NCBI GenBank assembly: GCA_000758905.1
Contig: JRNA01000016.1
Span: 124,001-188,000 of the forward strand
Length of the DNA: 64,000 nt
Direction of reading: 5' to 3'
Source of the DNA: Clostridiales bacterium S5-A14a
GTDB taxonomy: Bacteria; Bacillota; Clostridia; Peptostreptococcales; Anaerovoracaceae
Shown: piece after piece, positions 58,497 through 64,000 of the stretch
Layout of the letters: each line of letters starts with the position of its first letter
How positions within the stretch are numbered: position 1 is the stretch's first letter
Position numbers and translations under genes: made by a program
Notes under the pieces: model-generated
The model's database searches: none
What the model saw: the letters and a program-made list of their open reading frames with translations, nothing else
What the model was told of the DNA's origin: nothing

Positions 58497-58513
58497 AATA
58501 TTAATTTAATATT
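58497..58513. promoter_or_regulatory. Near-palindrome upstream of the ECF S gene
   Basis: AATATTAATTTAATATT, 17 bases, symmetric except at the centre, about 45 bases before the start codon on the minus strand. It could be an operator. The rest of the region between 58455 and 58628 is A+T-rich with a possible TATAAT-like box near 58607. Confidence 0.3.
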
Positions 58514-58628
58514 GCGTACTGTTACTATATCAGATTTTTGACATGAGTTAAATATGCAGATTTGAATTATTTAACCAGTACAGTTTTGGTTTTTAAGATA
58601 TTATACAATGCTTCACGAAAATAAAAAA

Positions 58629-58660
58629 GTTGGAGCAAACCTTTGCATGTTTACCCCAAC
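58629..58660 (-). terminator. Terminator after the surface protein gene
   Basis: Twelve-base-pair stem GTTGGGGTAAAC / GTTTGCTCCAAC (two G-T pairs) with an eight-base loop, followed on the minus strand by TTTTTTATTTT. It ends the surface protein gene and separates it from the ECF gene. Confidence 0.85.
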
Positions 58661-58671
58661 GAATATTATAT

Positions 58672-60279
58672 TTAATTATTTTTGTAAATCGACCTTAGAT
58701 TATTCTTATTTCTTCTAGCATTTAGAATAATCATTACTCCTACTGCCATTAGTAATTCTAAAGTATAAACGTACATCATTCCATTATCGCCTGTTTTTAG
58801 TGATGTTTTATCAACTTTCTTAGTATTTACACTAGAAGTGTTTCCCTTATTATCAGGCTTTACTTCGTTTTTCTGCCATACTGCGGTAAAAGTATGATCT
58901 AATTCTGTTACTAAGTATTGTTCTCCTGGATTGTATTTACTACCTTGCCAGTAAAGGAAAGTATATCCGTCCTTTATCGGTGCTTCAGGTAGTGTAAAGT
59001 ACTTACCTACTTCTACTGTATAAGTTTTAGGTGTTGTTGTTCCATCTGCCCATTTACCACCATTAGGCTTAATAGTCATTACTGATGTATTTACTATTAC
59101 AGGCTTGTCTTTCCAAAGTGCTTTAACCGTAGTGTTTACATTGACTGTAATGTTATCCCCGACTGCCTTTTGAGTGCCACCAACTTCCCAAGCCTTAAAC
59201 TCTTTTCCAGTAGGTGCGGTAAAAGTGCAAGCAGGTAATGTGTAAGATGAACCTTTATCAACAGTAGCATCTGGCATTGATCCTGTTCCACCGTTATTAT
59301 CAAATGTTACTTTAGGCTTGCTCGGCTCTGCCGGCTTATCAGCTTTCTTTTCCCATTTTGCATAAACCGTGGTATCTGCTTTAATGGCAGTTTCAAAATC
59401 AAACTCATTTGTGAGATTTTCATCTGCATACCAACCCTTGAAGTTATAACCCTCTGCGGTCGAGTCAGCAGGCTTGGTTGCCTTAGCACCTTCATTGACT
59501 GTCTGAGCGTCAACCTGCGTTCCGTGACCATTCATATCGAAAGATATGGTGTAAGTGGTTGGATTCTGCGTTTCAGTTTTCTTGTAGATAACAACAACCG
59601 TCTTATTCTCAGTCATTGTAACCTTAAGCTGATTGCCTGTTACTGTTGCTTTTACTCCGTTTACAGTAACATTGTCAATTTCGTAGCCTGTATCAGGAGT
59701 GAAGATAACAGTTTCTTCTGCATTTTCCGCAAGACCTGTTTTGCTATCGCTGATTGAGCCGTTACCGCCGTTTACGGAAGTAGTCAGGTCATAAGTCTTT
59801 TCGATTGGTGTGACAGGAACAGTATATTTGTTCATAATACCAAAAGAGTTATAGGTATGTCCGTTCCATGCAGTGCCAAAGGGAAGTATTTCCGGTTTTT
59901 TACCATTTAATTCGGCATCAATTCCTCTTGGATTAGTACAGCAATAGCCGTCTGCCATCTTTACAGCTACACGATAACTATAGGTGGTTCCTGCAACAAA
60001 GGTTTCGGTGGTTATGTAGTTTCCTTCGTCATTGTACCAATTGATATAATATTTTTTTACGGCACCAGTAGGGTTAGTGGCAATGGAAACAGATTCAAAA
60101 TTCGGTTTATTATAATCGCTTACCTTGTCGCCGGCTTGTGGCATAGGAACACCTGTAATAGTAATACTTTCGAGCTCTAATGTACTCGAATTCCCTGCAA
60201 ACACTGTCGTTGGTATCATACCCAGCAGCATTACGAAGGGTAACAGGAAGCTGAGAAGCTTCGTTGTTTTGTCTTTCAT
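58672..60279 (-). CDS. Surface protein with InlB-type repeats and sortase-like C-terminus
   Basis: About 535 residues. A signal peptide (1-29, ending TTVFA) precedes an exported region. Three copies of the Listeria-Bacteroides InlB repeat are seen, with the typical Phe-Asp-x-Asn-Gly, GYTF..W and TAVW/YAKW elements (about residues 245-460), plus a further related segment with GYEIDNVTVNGVK. The C-terminus has SLKTGDNGMM, a hydrophobic helix and a basic tail (ARRNKNN), like a sortase signal without the Leu-Pro. ATG 60279 with GGAGGAG upstream. Probably a wall-linked adhesin; ligand unknown. Confidence 0.85.
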   Translation of the reverse strand: MKDKTTKLLSFLLPFVMLLGMIPTTVFAGNSSTLELESITITGVPMPQAGDKVSDYNKPNFESVSIATNPTGAVKKYYINWYNDEGNYITTETFVAGTTYSYRVAVKMADGYCCTNPRGIDAELNGKKPEILPFGTAWNGHTYNSFGIMNKYTVPVTPIEKTYDLTTSVNGGNGSISDSKTGLAENAEETVIFTPDTGYEIDNVTVNGVKATVTGNQLKVTMTENKTVVVIYKKTETQNPTTYTISFDMNGHGTQVDAQTVNEGAKATKPADSTAEGYNFKGWYADENLTNEFDFETAIKADTTVYAKWEKKADKPAEPSKPKVTFDNNGGTGSMPDATVDKGSSYTLPACTFTAPTGKEFKAWEVGGTQKAVGDNITVNVNTTVKALWKDKPVIVNTSVMTIKPNGGKWADGTTTPKTYTVEVGKYFTLPEAPIKDGYTFLYWQGSKYNPGEQYLVTELDHTFTAVWQKNEVKPDNKGNTSSVNTKKVDKTSLKTGDNGMMYVYTLELLMAVGVMIILNARRNKNNLRSIYKNN

Positions 60280-60303
60280 TTTACTTTTCTCCTCCTTTTT
60301 CAC

Positions 60304-60681
60304 TAAATCTTAAAATAAATTATATTTATTATTGTTTTATACTCGTCTCCTTTATTATACCTAATTTATATTTTCATTAAATCACCCAAAAGGATGATAT
60401 TTGTAAAATATTTAAAATTTTCTTATGAATAAATACTAGTGATAATAATAAAGTAAATTACATTTAATAGTGATTAAGTTTATAAAATTAAATCTGAATA
60501 AAGTTTGCTCCAGTGAATTTTATAAAAACCTCCAGCGAATGCTATACGGCCATAAAATAATCGCAATTAAAAAAAGTGCTGTAATGCTTAAAATATAGAG
60601 GTCAGATTTGCAATTGCATTCTAGACATTCTATAAAAGCGTACAGCACTTATATTTTGTTTATTTAGCTATTATTTAAATT
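60304..60681. other. A+T-rich intergenic region, no gene seen
   Basis: 378 bases between the surface protein gene and hppA. It holds a minus-strand TATAAT-like box about 60-70 bases before the surface gene start, a small hairpin ATCACCCAAAAGGATGAT near 60384-60401, the hppA terminator at 60574-60650 and one copy of the octamer ACAAAATA (60652-60659). No open frame with a ribosome site was seen. Confidence 0.6.
60569..60650 (-). terminator. Terminator after hppA with a long loop
   Basis: Ten-base stem AAGTGCTGTA / TACAGCACTT separated by 57 bases, with seven T after the stem on the minus strand. The loop contains GCAATTGC and can fold further. Stem and tail fit a terminator; the loop length is unusual. 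Confidence 0.6.
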
Positions 60682-62706
60682 CTACAGTAGACCTGAACCG
60701 AAGAGCGGTGCAAATACAACTGAAACAATTGTCATAAGCTTGATAAGAATATTGATTGAAGGACCGGATGTATCCTTGAACGGATCGCCGACAGTATCAC
60801 CAACAACAGTAGCCTTATGAGTTTCAGAACCCTTACCACCGTGGTTTCCTTCTTCAACGTACTTCTTAGCATTATCCCAAGCTCCACCAGCGTTAGCCAT
60901 CATAATAGCAAGTAGAACACCTGATGAAAGTGCTCCAGCAAGCATACCTGCAAGTGCAGATGATCCAAGGATAAATCCTACAGCAAGCGGTGCGATAATT
61001 GCCATCAAACCAGGCATTACCATTTCCTTAAGAGCAGCTCCAGTTGAAATGTGTACGCATCTTGCATAGTCAGGCTTTTCAGTACCTTCCATAATTCCTT
61101 TGTGCTCTCTGAACTGACGTCTAACTTCTTCGATCATCTCGAATGCAGCCTTACCAACTGAATTCATTGTCATTGCAGAGAAAAGGAATGGAAGCATAGC
61201 ACCAATAAATACACCGATGATTACAATCGGATCGATTAAGCTTACTTCTTCAAGATTTGCAACCTCAGAGAATGCTGCGAACAAAGCAAGTGCAGTAAGT
61301 GCAGCAGAACCGATTGCAAAACCTTTACCGATAGCAGCTGTTGTATTTCCAACAGAGTCAAGTTTATCTGTTATATCTCTAACTTCAGATGGTAGTTCAG
61401 ACATCTCAGCGATACCGCCGGCATTGTCTGAAACAGGACCATATGCATCAACAGCAACTGTCATACCTGTAGTTGAAAGCATTCCTACAGCTGCAAGTGC
61501 GATTCCATAAAGACCTGCAAACTGATATGCGATAAATATTCCAACACCGATGAAGATGATTGGCCAGAATGTTGAGATCATACCAACTCCAAGGCCACTT
61601 ATAATTGTTGTAGCAGCACCTGTCTCAGATTGATCTGCAATCTTTTTAACATGCCCATAATCGGCAGAGGTATATATTTCAGTAACTTTACCAATTGCAA
61701 TTCCAACAGCAAGACCTGCAATGATTGCATATGCATAGTTAAAGCTTCCAAGCATAGCGTTACTCAAAAGAAGGGATGCAACAATTACGATTACACCTGC
61801 TACGTATGTTCCCATATTCAGTGCAGCAGCAGGGTTTCCACCCTCTTTACCTCTAACAAGTAAAATCCCAAGCACTGAAGCAAGAAGACCGATACCAGCT
61901 AGAACTAGTGGGAATAAAGCAGCAGTCTGCTCATCAAAAGAACCACCGTAATCTGAAGTGTTCATTGCTGCTACAGCTGCAAGAGTAATAGCAGAAATGA
62001 TCGAACCTACATAAGACTCAAACAGGTCAGATCCCATTCCAGCAACGTCTCCAACGTTATCACCTACGTTATCTGCAATTACAGCAGGGTTTCTTGGGTC
62101 GTCCTCAGGAATACCAGCCTCAACCTTACCTACAAGGTCAGCTCCAACGTCAGCAGCTTTGGTGTAGATACCACCACCTACTCTTCCGAACAAAGCCATT
62201 GAAGATGCTCCAAGACCGAAGCCTGTTGCACATTCAACAACTGTAGCAAGATCAAGAGCAACAAATACAACTCCCAATCCTAGAAGACCAAGACCTGATA
62301 CACATAGTCCCATAACAGCTCCTGATCTGAAAGCTATTTTGAGAGCCTTTGTCATACCAGACTCTTTTGCTGCCCATGCAGTTCTAACGTTACCAAGCGT
62401 AGCGACCTTCATTCCGAAGAATCCTGCAAGAACTGATAGAAGTGCACCTACAACATACAAACATGCTGTAATCCAATTGCTTAGACCTATTCCAATGAGA
62501 AGAAATAAAGCTACGATTACGATGATCATCGTGCTGTACTCTCTTCTTAAAAATGCCATGGCACCTTCCCTGATATAGCCTGAAATCTCTTTCATTCTGT
62601 CAGTTCCTTCACTCTCTTTGCTAATCCATGTAGACAAAGAAAACGCAACCAACAGTCCAATGATTGCAGACACAGGAGCTGCCCAACTCAACACAGTTAG
62701 ATCCAT
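60682..62706 (-). CDS. hppA: Membrane-bound ion-pumping pyrophosphatase
   Basis: 674 residues with about 16 membrane helices. [35 protein letters not shown] binds pyrophosphate and Mg2+, and a second block [24 protein letters not shown] is near the end. It uses PPi to pump H+ or Na+. [18 protein letters not shown] carries alanine where potassium-independent forms have lysine, so the K+-requiring type is likely. Which ion is pumped is not decided from sequence alone. GGAGGAG precedes the ATG. Such pumps are common in fermentative Clostridia. Confidence 0.95.
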   Translation of the reverse strand: MDLTVLSWAAPVSAIIGLLVAFSLSTWISKESEGTDRMKEISGYIREGAMAFLRREYSTMIIVIVALFLLIGIGLSNWITACLYVVGALLSVLAGFFGMKVATLGNVRTAWAAKESGMTKALKIAFRSGAVMGLCVSGLGLLGLGVVFVALDLATVVECATGFGLGASSMALFGRVGGGIYTKAADVGADLVGKVEAGIPEDDPRNPAVIADNVGDNVGDVAGMGSDLFESYVGSIISAITLAAVAAMNTSDYGGSFDEQTAALFPLVLAGIGLLASVLGILLVRGKEGGNPAAALNMGTYVAGVIVIVASLLLSNAMLGSFNYAYAIIAGLAVGIAIGKVTEIYTSADYGHVKKIADQSETGAATTIISGLGVGMISTFWPIIFIGVGIFIAYQFAGLYGIALAAVGMLSTTGMTVAVDAYGPVSDNAGGIAEMSELPSEVRDITDKLDSVGNTTAAIGKGFAIGSAALTALALFAAFSEVANLEEVSLIDPIVIIGVFIGAMLPFLFSAMTMNSVGKAAFEMIEEVRRQFREHKGIMEGTEKPDYARCVHISTGAALKEMVMPGLMAIIAPLAVGFILGSSALAGMLAGALSSGVLLAIMMANAGGAWDNAKKYVEEGNHGGKGSETHKATVVGDTVGDPFKDTSGPSINILIKLMTIVSVVFAPLFGSGLL

Positions 62707-62762
62707 ATTTCTCTCCTCCTCCTAATGCGACAAATTATCGCATACAAATAAAAAATCAATAA

Positions 62763-62996
62763 TTACTTTGATATTGCAACCAGTACTATCGAAATCACGA
62801 TAAAGCATACAGCTGCAACCACAGTCACTTTTTCCAAAAGAGCATCAAGGCCTCGACTTTTCTTCTTGCCGAAAAGCTGCTCTGCTCCACCTGCGATTGC
62901 ACCTGAAAGTCCATCGCTCTTACTTGACTGCAGCAAAACGCTCACAATCAATATAATACTGGCAATTGCCAATAAAATCATTAGTGCAGTATTCAT
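62763..62996 (-). CDS. secG: Preprotein translocase subunit SecG
   Basis: 77 residues with two membrane helices around the loop SSKSDGLSGAIAGGAEQLFGKKKSRG, the SecG hallmark. It joins SecYE to aid export. It follows tpiA by 126 bases, near the glycolytic genes as in many Firmicutes. RBS AAGGAGG precedes the ATG. Confidence 0.94.
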   Translation of the reverse strand: MNTALMILLAIASIILIVSVLLQSSKSDGLSGAIAGGAEQLFGKKKSRGLDALLEKVTVVAAVCFIVISIVLVAISK

Positions 62997-63122
62997 TGCT
63001 ACCTCCTTATTTCATAACCATTTGAGTTTATCACAATGGTATAGAAAAATCAAGCAAAACAGCTTGCAAATCCTTTCAAACTTGCGTATTTTCTCAAGAA
63101 ACTCAAAGCTAGTCTATAAATG

Positions 63123-63884
63123 CTATTTTGCTGTACAAATTCCGACAAGATCCTCAACCTTCAGACTCGCACCGCCAACAAGGGCTCCGTCGATATCCTC
63201 CATCGAGAGCAATTCCTTTGCATTAGCCGGTTTCACGCTGCCGCCGTACTGGATTATCACCTCGTCAGAGACCGCATCACTGTAAAGCTCAGATATTTTG
63301 TGCCTGATTACCTTGCACATGTCCTGCGCCTGCTGTGATGTAGCAGTTTTACCCGTTCCAATAGCCCAAATCGGTTCGTACGCAACAGTTATGCGCTTTG
63401 CGTCTTCAGAAGATATGTCTTTAAACGCTGCAACGATTTGAGATTCGACAAAAGAGTTTTCTTCGCCGGACTCTCTGATTTCAAGGGATTCTCCTACACA
63501 TATAATTGGATTGATATCCTTCTCTTTCAAGATTCTTTTCAGCTTGAGGTTTACAGTTTCATCTGTTTCGCCAAAATACTGCCTTCGTTCTGAGTGTCCT
63601 ATAATCACAAGATCTACGCCGACTTCTTTTAGCATAGGAATTGATATTTCACCTGTAAAAGCACCTGCATCCTCATAATGAGCGTTTTGAGCACCTATGA
63701 GAACGCGCTTTTCTTCCCCTAAAACATCTATGAGTGTATCAAGCTGTGTAAATGGCGCACATATTGCAATGTCAACATTTTCAGGAAGTTCTGAAATTTT
63801 ACCCTTAATTTCCTTTGCAAAAGTATTTGCCTCTGCTTTGTTTTTATGCATCTTCCAGTTTCCGGCAATGAGTAACCTTCTCAT
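63123..63884 (-). CDS. tpiA: Triosephosphate isomerase
   Basis: 253 residues of the TIM barrel. GNWKMHKN holds the lysine, IIGHSERRQYFGE the catalytic histidine (about residue 100) and VAYEPIWAIGTGKTAT the catalytic glutamate (about residue 170), with the phosphate loop YGGSVKP and GALVGGASL. It interconverts DHAP and glyceraldehyde 3-phosphate, feeding Dxs and glycolysis. RBS AAGGAG is near the ATG. It follows pgk by about 20 bases. Confidence 0.97.
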   Translation of the reverse strand: MRRLLIAGNWKMHKNKAEANTFAKEIKGKISELPENVDIAICAPFTQLDTLIDVLGEEKRVLIGAQNAHYEDAGAFTGEISIPMLKEVGVDLVIIGHSERRQYFGETDETVNLKLKRILKEKDINPIICVGESLEIRESGEENSFVESQIVAAFKDISSEDAKRITVAYEPIWAIGTGKTATSQQAQDMCKVIRHKISELYSDAVSDEVIIQYGGSVKPANAKELLSMEDIDGALVGGASLKVEDLVGICTAK

Positions 63885-63904
63885 TTTATTCTCCTTTCGA
63901 GTTA

Positions 63905-64000
63905 TTATTTATCTTCAATAACAGAAATTCCAGGTAATTTCTTGCCTTCGAGGAATTCCAGTGATGCGCCGCCACCTGTTGAAATATGCGTCATCTTGTC
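63905..64000 (-). CDS. pgk: Phosphoglycerate kinase, C-terminal part
   Basis: 32 C-terminal residues at the window edge, stop TAA at 63905-63907. The read includes [21 protein letters not shown], the closing signature of phosphoglycerate kinase. Gene order pgk-tpiA is standard. The rest lies outside the window. Confidence 0.95.
   Translation of the reverse strand, partial: DKMTHISTGGGASLEFLEGKKLPGISVIEDK

Larger units (their letters stand above)
122..63301. repeat. Dispersed octamer ACAAAATA, about 54 copies
   Basis: First bases on the plus strand: 1816, 7626, 9966, 10342, 10416, 10510, 12073, 12800, 14074, 15754, 17331, 17790, 24550, 25240, 31750, 34728, 35997, 38289, 38694, 39663, 42233, 42366, 43250, 46491, 47884, 49775, 52635, 52888, 57395. 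As TATTTTGT (minus copies): 123, 722, 1383, 6225, 9602, 12812, 20097, 23500, 25268, 26571, 32235, 32750, 33861, 34210, 37100, 37541, 39328, 39571, 45109, 50392, 53206, 55185, 55971, 60652, 63294. Base composition alone predicts roughly 7. Next base is G in 22, T in 15, A in 11, C in 6. Counted by eye, so a few could be missed. Function unknown. Confidence 0.7.

Noticed and set aside
122-63301. Explaining the octamer only by A+T-rich codon usage
   Set aside because: One-base variants at the first position are four- to tenfold rarer and copies occur in several frames and on both strands, so composition alone does not fit, although a full count is needed.

Overview
The window reads as chromosomal housekeeping DNA from a low-GC Gram-positive anaerobe of the class Clostridia. 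Supporting signs are fused SecDF, RNase J, YlbF, Asp23, YqeK and HemZ, a dnaG-rpoD-trmK-nif3 block, a membrane pyrophosphatase, Gram-positive ribosome binding sites (GGAGG) and short operons with overlapping genes. No plasmid, phage, insertion sequence or CRISPR array was seen. Genus assignment is not possible from sequence alone; the gene set resembles Clostridia related to Mogibacterium and Eubacterium, which is inference only.

Layout. Positions 1 to 50733 are read almost entirely from the minus strand. In transcription order: murI, an unknown acidic protein, rarD, a YkvI transporter, an MBL hydrolase, an M16 peptidase, dut, dgt, dnaG, rpoD, trmK, nif3, rnpB RNA, a MATE transporter, yebC, a structured RNA, polA, coaE, an orphan peptide-binding protein, two tRNA-Leu genes, yajC, secDF, rel, an MBL hydrolase, hemZ, hisS, aspS, nadD, yqeK, rsfS, leuS, RNase J, ylbF, efp, mltG, trmR, trhP, a CBS/HlyC protein, asp23, nusB, xseA, xseB, ispA, dxs, tlyA, an aminotransferase and mutS (cut by the window edge). 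From 50805 the plus strand carries pepF, nadK and an RluD-type pseudouridine synthase. After a DUF975 membrane protein (minus) come thiN, crt and a thioredoxin-like lipid-side protein (plus). The right end is minus again: an ECF S component, a large InlB-repeat surface protein with a non-canonical sorting signal, hppA, secG, tpiA and the tail of pgk.

Functional groups: replication and repair (mutS, polA, dnaG, xseAB, dut, dgt), translation (leuS, aspS, hisS, efp, rsfS, two tRNA-Leu, tRNA and rRNA modification), protein export (secDF, yajC, secG), isoprenoid synthesis (dxs, ispA), NAD and CoA synthesis (nadD, nadK, coaE), glycolysis (tpiA, pgk) and envelope (murI, mltG, surface protein).

The most unusual signal is not a gene. 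The octamer ACAAAATA occurs about 54 times by hand count, on both strands almost equally (29 to 25), spread through the window at about 0.85 per kb. Replacing its first base by G, C or T gives only about 8, 4 and 4 copies. G follows it in 22 of 54 copies. It sits in several reading frames, in genes and between genes, and seems to shape protein sequence (a repeated Tyr-Phe-Val tripeptide). Its density and strand balance resemble DNA uptake sequences of Haemophilus and Neisseria, which are not described in Clostridia as far as I know; other explanations remain open. Secondary points of interest are an unassigned structured RNA before polA and a matching inverted repeat inside the promoters of efp and yebC.
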